The notes below the pieces were generated by a model that had not been told where the DNA came from, did not search any database, and saw nothing but the letters and a program-made list of their open reading frames with translations. From contig NZ_RHOC01000016.1 of the NCBI RefSeq assembly GCF_003946145.1, positions 1 to 36,052 on the forward strand: DNA of 36,052 nucleotides, read 5' to 3'. The stretch comes from Levilactobacillus huananensis (GTDB taxonomy: Bacteria > Bacillota > Bacilli > Lactobacillales > Lactobacillaceae). The position numbers were made by a program, and so were the translations under genes. Shown here one piece after another: positions 30,126 through 36,052 of the stretch (the first letter of the stretch is position 1; each line of letters starts with the position of its first letter).

Positions 30126-31604
30126 GTGAAGATTGACTTTGCGATGTTAACAGCACGGGAAATTCTGAAGATTCAGCTGTTAACCTTTATGAATGACCAT
30201 GGACGGCACTTTAATTTGACCGACTTTGCGGAATCGACGTCCGTGAGCTACTCACGGGCTTATCACGTGTTGCTGAGCTTGCGAGCAGACTTGAAAGTTC
30301 TAGATGCCCAAACGACGTTGACTAAGGATGACCTTCAGACGGCAGTCACAATGGATGGTTATCGCCATTGGCTGTACACGACAAGTTTACCGTATCAAAT
30401 GATGATGGCGACCCTAACCCAAAAATATCCGACAATTGCCGCCTTTTGCGAGGAACACCAGATCAGTTCCTCAACCTTTAACCGGCGGATTCGACCAATG
30501 AAACAACAACTGGCCCAGTATGACCTACAGTTTGCGGCGAATCCGCTGCGTGTGACCGGAAATGAAGCGTTGATTGAGCTGCTTTATTTCATGCTATTCA
30601 GTACCACGATTACAGCAGTCGGAGAACTTCCGGCGATTCCGGTAGCCTTGCAGCCAGTGCGTCGGGCGTTAATTGAGACTTACACGAATGATGAGTTGTA
30701 TCAAGAATCCGCCAGCCTGGCACAACGCCGGGAACTTTTAATTACGGTAGCTGTCTTGCGGTGGTCGCAAGGCCACCGGTACAAGTCGCTACGATTTGCC
30801 ATTGGTCATCTGGTAGATCTGCGGCAGTTGGCAGGCGTGCTGCAGGTATCACTAGGGGTTACGCCTCAGGTAGCGCTACGACAGTTGGCACCGCTGGATT
30901 ATCTGCTGACGAGCTCACCATATTTTGTACGAGCCTTGCAGCCACATGCTATGGTGCGCTTGTACTTGGCTTTGAAACAACATGTTGGTAGCTATGAGTT
31001 GGCGCCAGGTGTGCCAGCACTCAGCGACTATGCCACTGGACGTAATTGGTTTGCAAATTGGTTGTTTGCTTTGTGTCAGTTCATGTTGCTGTTTCGGGTG
31101 GATCCTTTGCTACGACCAGAAATTACCGCGCTGTATCAGCCAACTGATGAATCGAAGGCGGCGGCATTGGCGATTGCAAAGTCTATGCAGAGATTGTATC
31201 CCCAGCAAGTCATTCCTGCTGACTTACGATTGGTTCAACGCTACCTGAGTAAGTACACCAATGGCTTGACACTGACGGCTGCGAAGGTCGAAATTCTGGT
31301 GACTTACGACATGATTGGGGTCACCACGGACATCTTTAACCGATTGCTCAGTGGAATTGTACATTTGAGCTTGCTAACTGATCAGACGAGGATTGATCCC
31401 CAACAACGGGGGAATTACCTGGTCATTTATGGTGTGGACCCGTTGGCGGCCGGATTTGCTGAACAACATCAGTTGGAGTCTTTCCATTGGGTTAAAGAGA
31501 TTGCCTATGGGGAGAACTTGGATCGGTTGATTGGCGTGTTACGCCATCACGATCTGTCGTTATTTGCTTTAGATTTCAATAATCGAAGTCACCAACCAGA
31601 CTAA
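30126..31604 (+). CDS. Mga-like helix-turn-helix regulator
   Basis: A 492-residue regulator. The N-terminal third has two helix-turn-helix units (TDFAESTSVSYSRAYHVLLSL near 30-52 and IAAFCEEHQISSSTFNRRIRPM near 99-120, the Mga-type HTH), followed by helical regions where PRD-like domains lie in Mga and AtxA. The C-terminus resembles an EIIB-like fold only in length. Mga-type proteins are stand-alone virulence or surface-gene regulators; nearby candidates for its targets are the 80-residue protein and, on the other strand, the PNAG-type operon. The start is unclear: GTG 30126 or ATG 30144, with only a weak AAGTGAAG-rich region upstream. Confidence 0.75.
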   Translation: MKIDFAMLTAREILKIQLLTFMNDHGRHFNLTDFAESTSVSYSRAYHVLLSLRADLKVLDAQTTLTKDDLQTAVTMDGYRHWLYTTSLPYQMMMATLTQKYPTIAAFCEEHQISSSTFNRRIRPMKQQLAQYDLQFAANPLRVTGNEALIELLYFMLFSTTITAVGELPAIPVALQPVRRALIETYTNDELYQESASLAQRRELLITVAVLRWSQGHRYKSLRFAIGHLVDLRQLAGVLQVSLGVTPQVALRQLAPLDYLLTSSPYFVRALQPHAMVRLYLALKQHVGSYELAPGVPALSDYATGRNWFANWLFALCQFMLLFRVDPLLRPEITALYQPTDESKAAALAIAKSMQRLYPQQVIPADLRLVQRYLSKYTNGLTLTAAKVEILVTYDMIGVTTDIFNRLLSGIVHLSLLTDQTRIDPQQRGNYLVIYGVDPLAAGFAEQHQLESFHWVKEIAYGENLDRLIGVLRHHDLSLFALDFNNRSHQPD

Positions 31605-31619
31605 AAAGTGATGACAGGG

Positions 31620-31649
31620 GACTCAGGCGCTTGCTTGAGTCTTTTTTTT
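31620..31649 (+). terminator. Terminator of the Mga-like gene
   Basis: GACTCAGGC (31620-31628) pairs with GCTTGAGTC (31633-31641) with one G-T pair, followed by eight T's. Confidence 0.88.
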
Positions 31650-31748
31650 AGGGGCGCTGATTTCAAGCTGCGGTGGAAAGGCCATAGAGCACAAACCCTA
31701 TTCGTGTTACAATGAAAGCGGATACATAGATAAAAATTGGAGTGGAAA

Positions 31749-32141
31749 ATGATGGTGGAGGAAGCGCAGTTACGCCAGTTAACACAAATTTATGGACTGG
31801 TAACTAAGTGTTACAATCAGCCCCTGGCCAGCCTTGACTTGAACTTACCCCAGTGTGAGTTGTTAAATTACGTTGCTGTAGACCAGTTGACTGTGGCACA
31901 GGCCGCGGAAAGATTGGGCTTTTCGGCGACGCGAACCTCTAACTTGGTGGTGGATCTCTGTAAGCGCGGTTATCTGAGTCAGCGGGTGATCTCGTGTGAT
32001 CGGCGTCGGCGTTACTTGACGTTGACGCCCGCAGGTGAGAAACAGCTGGCCGTGATTCAACGGGAGTTGCCTGATCAACTTGCGGTAACCCTCCAACATT
32101 TAAAAAGTACAGCAGTAGAAGAAAACCGGCAGACCAGTTAA
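31749..32141 (+). CDS. MarR family transcriptional regulator
   Basis: A 130-residue winged-helix regulator: dimerisation helices at both ends and a central wHTH (LTVAQAAERLGFSATRTSNLVVDLCKRGYLSQ, then the wing CDRRRRYLTLTPAGEKQL). It is shorter than average for MarR but complete. ATG 31749 follows TTGGAGTGG; ATG 31752 is an alternative. A -10 (TACAAT, 31708-31713) lies upstream, the -35 is poor. No divergent partner gene is present; the stop codon lies in the loop of the terminator at 32122-32155, shared with a convergent gene. Confidence 0.82.
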   Translation: MMVEEAQLRQLTQIYGLVTKCYNQPLASLDLNLPQCELLNYVAVDQLTVAQAAERLGFSATRTSNLVVDLCKRGYLSQRVISCDRRRRYLTLTPAGEKQLAVIQRELPDQLAVTLQHLKSTAVEENRQTS

Positions 32142-32157
32142 GGTCTTCCGGTTTTTT
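32122..32157. terminator. Bidirectional terminator containing both stop codons
   Basis: AAAACCGG (32122-32129) pairs with CCGGTTTT (32148-32155) and GACC (32132-32135) with GGTC (32142-32145). The loop holds the TAA of the MarR gene (32139-32141) and, on the other strand, the TAA of the small membrane gene (32138-32140). Confidence 0.88.
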
Positions 32158-32377
32158 GTTGGTCATTCAAGGGGTGTGAGGCCGTCTGGTAGTGATCCCA
32201 GAGATCGGCAATGAGGCCACTCGTTACGGTTACAGTCAGGCCAGTGACGCCTAAGATAGTGAGCCCAACCGCCGTGGCGGTCACCCGACCAGTGATCACG
32301 GCATTGAGACCAGCAATCCCCAGAACAGCGATGAAGATGGGAGCGAGCATTTCTAGAAAGAATTTTGTGTGATTCAT
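32138..32377 (-). CDS. Small two-helix membrane protein, unknown function
   Basis: I do not recognise this 79-residue protein. It has two hydrophobic helices (about 7-30, MLAPIFIAVLGIAGLNAVITG; and 35-56, ATAVGLTILGVTGLTVTVTSGLI) joined by a short turn, and a polar tail ending NDQQKTGRP. Many Thr, Ala and Gly residues give tightly packing helices. ATG 32377 lies about 10 bases after AAGGGG. It ends inside the shared terminator loop, so it is convergent with the MarR gene. Confidence 0.6.
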   Translation of the reverse strand: MNHTKFFLEMLAPIFIAVLGIAGLNAVITGRVTATAVGLTILGVTGLTVTVTSGLIADLWDHYQTASHPLNDQQKTGRP

Positions 32378-32519
32378 GCGTCAGCAGCCCCTTTCTGAAA
32401 AAATATGATGTTGACTATTATCCGCGCGCCTTATCTGAATTGCAAGGATCGGGGGTATTTTTAGGTTTAGTTATTTATGGGGTTATATAAAATAAAAGTT
32501 TGGTCAATCGAAATAAATC

Positions 32520-32547
32520 TTTACAAACCCTTTTGTGCCAGTATAAT
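32520..32547 (+). promoter_or_regulatory. Promoter of mntH
   Basis: TTTACA (32520-32525) and TATAAT (32542-32547), 16-base spacer, lie 37 bases before ATG 32584. They lie inside the longest in-frame reading frame, so the longer start is excluded. Confidence 0.8.
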
Positions 32548-32583
32548 GATGAGATAGCTAAAGAGAAAGAGAGCGTGAAAAAC

Positions 32584-33945
32584 ATGAGCGACATCGTTTC
32601 AACGGAAAAGACCGGTTATGCAAACGGGCCGTCCTTGCAAGAGATCAATGGGACGGTTGCCATTCCGAAAAGTAAAGGATTTTGGAAGAACCTGATGGCC
32701 TTCTCTGGGCCGGGAGCACTGGTTGCCGTGGGGTACATGGATCCGGGTAACTGGGTAACGTCAATCGGTGGGGGTGCTCAGTACGGGTACCTGTTAATGT
32801 CCGTGATCTTGATTTCGAGTTTAATCGCGATGTTACTGCAATACATGGCGGCTAAACTGGGAATTGTGACCCAGATGGACCTGGCTCAAGCGACGCGGGC
32901 ACATACCACCAAACGTATTGGGGCCATCCTATGGGTGGTGACCGAGCTAGCCATTATGGCCACGGATATTGCCGAGGTGATTGGAGGGGCTATTGCCCTG
33001 CAATTACTCTTTGGCGTTCCCCTGATCTTGGGGGTTTCCCTGACGGTTTTTGACGTGTTACTTCTATTAGTATTAACCAAGCTAGGTTTCCGAAAGATTG
33101 AAGCTATCGTAGTTTGTCTGATTGCTGTGATTCTGGTGGTCTTTGCCTATGAAGTCATTATTGCGCAACCTAATATGGGAGAAGCAGTGGCTAATCTGGT
33201 TCCGCGGACGGAAATCATGCACTCGGGGCAATTGACGATGGCCCTGGGGATCGTGGGGGCAACCGTGATGCCACATAACCTTTATCTGCATTCCTCCATT
33301 TCACAGAGCCGAAAGTTTGATCGCACGGATCCGGATGAAATGCGGCGGGCAGTGAAATTTACAACCTGGGACTCTAACATTCAGTTATTCGGCGCATTCA
33401 TTATCAACTGCCTCTTGTTACTGTTGGGGGCAGCAATGTTCTTCGGTAAAGCAACCGATCAGTTGGGCACGTTTGGAAACCTCTATGCAGCCTTACAGGA
33501 TAACCGACTGGCCGGAGCGGTAGCCTCACCACTCTTATCGACGTTGTTTGCAGTCGCTTTATTAGCCTCCGGACAAAACTCGACGATTACCGGGACTTTG
33601 ACTGGACAAGTTATTATGGAAGGTTTTATCAATATGAAGGTTCCACTGTGGGTTCGGCGATTGGTGACCCGACTGGTCTCAGTGGTTCCCGTTGTGGTCT
33701 GCACCATTATCTATGGAGGGAACGAGGCGGCACTGGATCACTTGCTGGTCAACTCACAGGTTTTTCTATCGATTGCCCTACCGTTCTCCATGATTCCGCT
33801 GACAGTCTTCACATCTTCTAAGAAGATTATGGGTGAGGAATATGTCAACAAGAAGTGGGTGACCATCCTGGCTTGGGTCTGTACCGCCGTTCTAACTATC
33901 CTGAATCTTCAGATCGTTTGGGAAAGTCTCAGTGGGTTATTTTAA
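32584..33945 (+). CDS. mntH: NRAMP family Mn2+/Fe2+ transporter MntH
   Basis: A 453-residue proton-coupled divalent metal importer with about eleven membrane helices. Metal-site motifs are intact: DPGN at 53-56 in helix 1 and MPHN at 229-232 in helix 6. Lactobacilli accumulate manganese as an antioxidant and as superoxide dismutase substitute, and most carry one to three MntH paralogues. A polar N-terminus of about 35 residues precedes the first helix. The start is ATG 32584 (GTG 32575 is possible); the promoter at 32520-32547 excludes longer versions. I find no clear MntR box. Upstream is a convergent small membrane protein gene; downstream is the tyrS leader, whose promoter starts 12 bases after the stop. 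Confidence 0.92.
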   Translation: MSDIVSTEKTGYANGPSLQEINGTVAIPKSKGFWKNLMAFSGPGALVAVGYMDPGNWVTSIGGGAQYGYLLMSVILISSLIAMLLQYMAAKLGIVTQMDLAQATRAHTTKRIGAILWVVTELAIMATDIAEVIGGAIALQLLFGVPLILGVSLTVFDVLLLLVLTKLGFRKIEAIVVCLIAVILVVFAYEVIIAQPNMGEAVANLVPRTEIMHSGQLTMALGIVGATVMPHNLYLHSSISQSRKFDRTDPDEMRRAVKFTTWDSNIQLFGAFIINCLLLLLGAAMFFGKATDQLGTFGNLYAALQDNRLAGAVASPLLSTLFAVALLASGQNSTITGTLTGQVIMEGFINMKVPLWVRRLVTRLVSVVPVVVCTIIYGGNEAALDHLLVNSQVFLSIALPFSMIPLTVFTSSKKIMGEEYVNKKWVTILAWVCTAVLTILNLQIVWESLSGLF

Positions 33946-33957
33946 CCCGGCCATGTA

Positions 33958-33986
33958 TTGACTTTTCGGGGATGGGCCGGTATGAT
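33958..33986 (+). promoter_or_regulatory. Promoter of tyrS
   Basis: TTGACT (33958-33963) and TATGAT (33981-33986), 17-base spacer; transcription begins near 33993. CCGGCCAT and ATGGGCCGG flank the region as an imperfect inverted repeat. Confidence 0.75.
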
Positions 33987-33992
33987 CACATC

Positions 33993-34217
33993 ATAAGCAA
34001 TGAAGCAGTACAGTAGTGAGGGTGGCACCGGTTAAGAGACCTAACGGCGCTGAGAGTTAGGACGACCATCATCACGAATTACCCTGTGGAGCGGCCGAGT
34101 GTTCGGCGGGTCATTCCGTTAACAATGACGAGCGGTTGTCAAAGTGACAACAACTTGGGTGGTAACGCGGATTTCAATTCGTCCCTGATGACTATTAGTC
34201 ATTGGGGACTTTTTTTA
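33993..34217 (+). promoter_or_regulatory. T-box leader of tyrS, tyrosine specific
   Basis: A tRNA-sensing leader of about 225 bases. The T-box core TGGGTGGTAACGCGG is at 34156-34170 and pairs to make the antiterminator; the competing terminator has GTCCC/GGGAC and ATGAC/GTCAT stems (34181-34209) and a T-run to 34217. The likely specifier codon is TAC (tyrosine) at 34080-34082, in GAATTACCC on the 3' side of stem I. Uncharged tRNA-Tyr should stabilise the antiterminator and switch tyrS on. Confidence 0.93.
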
Positions 34218-34246
34218 TTGGAAATAAACCTTAGGAGGACTTGCAG

Positions 34247-35506
34247 ATGTCAATTATTGATGAATTAAAATGGCGTGGTGCCATTAACCAGCAAACGGAT
34301 GAAGCCGGGCTGGGTGAACTGGTAAACGAAAAGGCAGTGGGTCTCTATGCCGGAATTGACCCTACTGGGGATTCCATGCACATTGGACACCTGATTCCCT
34401 TCATGATTTTGAAACGATTCCAGCTGGCTGGCCACCGGCCATACATTGTTATTGGTGGGGCCACGGGGTCAATCGGTGACCCTTCAGGTAAGAAGGCGGA
34501 ACGGGTTCTACAAACGATGGACCAAGTTCGTCATAACCAAGATTGCCTGACAAAACAGATGGAACATCTCTTTGGACAGGATGGGACCTTTAAGATCGTG
34601 AATAATTACGATTGGTTATCTAAGCTCTCTCTCTTGGATTTCCTGCGTGATTATGGGAAGCTTTTTAATGTGAATAACATGTTAAATAAGGAAGTTGTGG
34701 CTTCACGGTTAGAAGTTGGGATTTCTTACACGGAGTTTACTTACCAGATCCTGCAATCGATCGATTTCCTTCATTTGTTTACGGCTGAAGATGTCCAACT
34801 CCAAATCGGGGGTGCCGACCAATGGGGGAATATTACCGCTGGGATTGACTTGATCCATAAGGAACAAGGTGCTGAGGCTAAAGCTTACGGGCTGACGATC
34901 CCACTATTGCTGAAGGCTGATGGGACTAAATTTGGGAAGTCTGAGGGGGGCAACATCTGGCTAGACCCTGAAAAGACCTCACCTTACGAGTTCTACCAAT
35001 TCTGGATTAACACGGATGACCGTGATGTTGTCAAATTCTTGAAGTACTTCACCTTCTTGGATGAAGACCAAATCAAGGAGCTGGAGACGGCCGTTGCAAC
35101 GCATCCAGAGAAGCGTGAAGCACAGAAGCGGTTGGCTGAAGAAGTCACGGCCTTTGTTCATGGGGATGAAGCGGTAGTTGAAGCTGAACATATTACCAAG
35201 GCGCTGTTCTCTGGTAATGTGGCTGACCTGTCTGCTAGTGAAATCGAGCAAGGTTTCAAGAAGATGCCATCCGTTACAGTTAGTTCCGAAATGAAGAACA
35301 TCGTTGAATGGTTAGTTGATGACACAAAGATTGAATCTTCACGGCGTCAGGCCCGTGAAGATATCACGAACGGTGCGATTCGGGTTAATGGTGAGAAGGT
35401 CACGGATGTGGCCGCCGATGTTGACCCTAAGCGTGCTTTTGACGGTAAGTTTGTGATTATCCGTCGCGGGAAAAAACGTTATTTCTTAGTGCGGATTGCT
35501 GATTAA
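34247..35506 (+). CDS. tyrS: Tyrosyl-tRNA synthetase
   Basis: A 419-residue class I aminoacyl-tRNA synthetase that charges tRNA-Tyr. The HIGH motif is at 45-48 and the KMSKS-type loop reads KFGKS at 228-232. The tyrosine pocket segments LYAGIDPTGDSMHIGHL and FTYQILQSIDF are present, and the C-terminus has the S4-like RNA-binding domain (SSRRQAREDITNGAIRVNG). Length is typical of the bacterial TyrRS. ATG 34247 is 8 bases after AGGAGG; a TTG two codons earlier is not preferred. It is regulated by the T-box leader and ends at the terminator at 35521-35556. Confidence 0.97.
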   Translation: MSIIDELKWRGAINQQTDEAGLGELVNEKAVGLYAGIDPTGDSMHIGHLIPFMILKRFQLAGHRPYIVIGGATGSIGDPSGKKAERVLQTMDQVRHNQDCLTKQMEHLFGQDGTFKIVNNYDWLSKLSLLDFLRDYGKLFNVNNMLNKEVVASRLEVGISYTEFTYQILQSIDFLHLFTAEDVQLQIGGADQWGNITAGIDLIHKEQGAEAKAYGLTIPLLLKADGTKFGKSEGGNIWLDPEKTSPYEFYQFWINTDDRDVVKFLKYFTFLDEDQIKELETAVATHPEKREAQKRLAEEVTAFVHGDEAVVEAEHITKALFSGNVADLSASEIEQGFKKMPSVTVSSEMKNIVEWLVDDTKIESSRRQAREDITNGAIRVNGEKVTDVAADVDPKRAFDGKFVIIRRGKKRYFLVRIAD

Positions 35507-35520
35507 ACTCTGAATAAGTG

Positions 35521-35556
35521 AGCCCAATTGCCAGTAATGGTGATTGGGCTTTTTTG
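35521..35556 (+). terminator. Terminator of tyrS
   Basis: AGCCCAAT (35521-35528) pairs with ATTGGGCT (35543-35550), with CCA/TGG inside the loop, followed by six T's. Confidence 0.9.
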
Positions 35557-35684
35557 AAGCTAAAATAAAAGCGAATGATCGTCGAAGAAAAAGCAGGAAA
35601 CACACGGCCGTCAGTTAACAATTCAAGAGCTTTCAACTATAAGATTTGTCTTTGAAAAAAGATGAATTAATTTTCAATTTTTAG

Positions 35685-35714
35685 TTGACGGTAGGGGTCT
35701 AGGGTTGGTATAGT
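35685..35714 (+). promoter_or_regulatory. rRNA operon promoter, upstream copy
   Basis: TTGACG (35685-35690) and TATAGT (35709-35714), 18-base spacer, preceded by an A/T-rich stretch (35651-35684) like an UP element. Confidence 0.6.
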
Positions 35715-35773
35715 TATAGACGTTGTCACAGCAAGTCATCAACTAGACCAATTTGAAAGATTGAAATTAGTTA

Positions 35774-35803
35774 TTGACAGAGACGATGGCGAAATGTTAT
35801 ATT
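35774..35803 (+). promoter_or_regulatory. rRNA operon promoter, middle copy
   Basis: Consensus TTGACA (35774-35779) and TATATT (35798-35803), 18-base spacer. The bases after it, AATTAAGCTG then TTGCTT, recur after the next promoter. Confidence 0.8.
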
Positions 35804-35864
35804 AATTAAGCTGTTGCTTATGTGACAGACAAACGTTACGGAATATTGATACGTCAATCTTTCG

Positions 35865-35893
35865 TTGACATCGTACCGGTAGAATGGTATGAT
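35865..35893 (+). promoter_or_regulatory. rRNA operon promoter, proximal copy
   Basis: Consensus TTGACA (35865-35870) and TATGAT (35888-35893), 17-base spacer, followed by ATTAAGCTG then TTGCTT, a near copy of the middle promoter's start region. Confidence 0.85.
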
Positions 35894-36052
35894 AATTAAG
35901 CTGATTGCTTCGGCAAACAGCTGGTAGACCTTTGAAAACTGAACATTGTTTCGACAAACCAAATATGTGTAGGGCGGTTTGATACTTGGTATCAAACCCA
36001 AACAATATTTGCGAAGTCAATTCGCTTTTATAACAAAAGTAACAACAATCGA
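35894..36052 (+). other. rRNA operon leader (16S gene begins just beyond the edge)
   Basis: The leader has the CTTTGAAAACTGAACA segment that precedes 16S genes in lactic acid bacteria (antitermination boxA-like). It also has a perfect 10-bp hairpin, GGTTTGATAC (35976-35985) with GTATCAAACC (35989-35998), and an A-rich stretch that normally leads into mature 16S RNA. The window ends at AACAATCGA, so the 16S gene should begin within a few bases. The 5' end of the operon is therefore at the window edge. Confidence 0.8.

Noticed and set aside
33951-33983. mntH intrinsic terminator from the CCGGCCAT/ATGGGCCGG repeat
   Set aside because: No T-run follows, and the repeat overlaps the tyrS promoter; at most a pause site.
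1-36052. Mobile elements, prophage, CRISPR arrays, toxin-antitoxin pairs or tRNA genes
   Set aside because: I found no transposase, integrase, regular spaced repeats, paired small genes or cloverleaf sequences that would support any of these.

Overview
The window looks like chromosome of a Gram-positive lactic acid bacterium, most likely a heterofermentative lactobacillus of the Levilactobacillus type. This rests on several signs: an LPxTG-type surface protein with an LPQTN motif, a Bacillus-type tyrS T-box, a PyrR-type RNA attenuator, AGGAGG ribosome binding sites, TTGACA/TATAAT promoters, and gene types common in lactobacilli (CadD, a cytosolic multicopper oxidase, nucleoside deoxyribosyltransferase, MntH, bacterial PH-domain pairs). 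The species is an inference. I see no phage, transposase, CRISPR array or tRNA gene.

Layout. 1-315 is intergenic with hairpins. 316-4444 holds an aldo/keto reductase (minus) and an ABC transporter operon closed by its own GntR/YtrA-type regulator. 4701-6556 holds a HesB-like protein and a sortase-anchored adhesin. 6691-11375 is a metal-handling block: a P1B-type ATPase, a multicopper oxidase, and a divergent CzrA-like repressor/CadD exporter pair sharing a perfect 12-2-12 operator. 11420-14805 has a YeiH-type transporter with divergent LysR regulator, then an MFS exporter. 15012-15369 (minus) is a gene-free stretch with its own promoter and terminator that I read as a structured noncoding RNA. 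15556-18603 has an AraC regulator, the ABC-F protein YkpA behind a leader terminator, and a small membrane protein. 18777-21889 has a DUF975 protein and a second GntR-ABC operon with a clear operator. 22186-24085 is a YdbS/YdbT pair (minus).

24239-26320 is a pyrimidine-salvage operon (nucleoside 2-deoxyribosyltransferase plus NCS1 permease) behind a complete PyrR attenuator. 26524-29553 (minus) has a LURP-one-like protein and an operon resembling icaA-icaD-icaB/pgaC-D-B for poly-N-acetylglucosamine. 29785-32377 has a small unknown protein, an Mga-like regulator, a MarR regulator and a small membrane protein. 32584-35506 has mntH and T-box-controlled tyrS. The last 370 bases are three tandem promoters and the leader of a ribosomal RNA operon whose 16S gene should begin just past the right edge.

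RNA-level control is unusually well represented: a PyrR attenuator, a T-box, a leader terminator before an ABC-F gene, a possible SD-masking hairpin before ydbS, and one unassigned multi-hairpin RNA. The last, at 15012-15369 with four G-tract loops, is the best candidate here for something undescribed.
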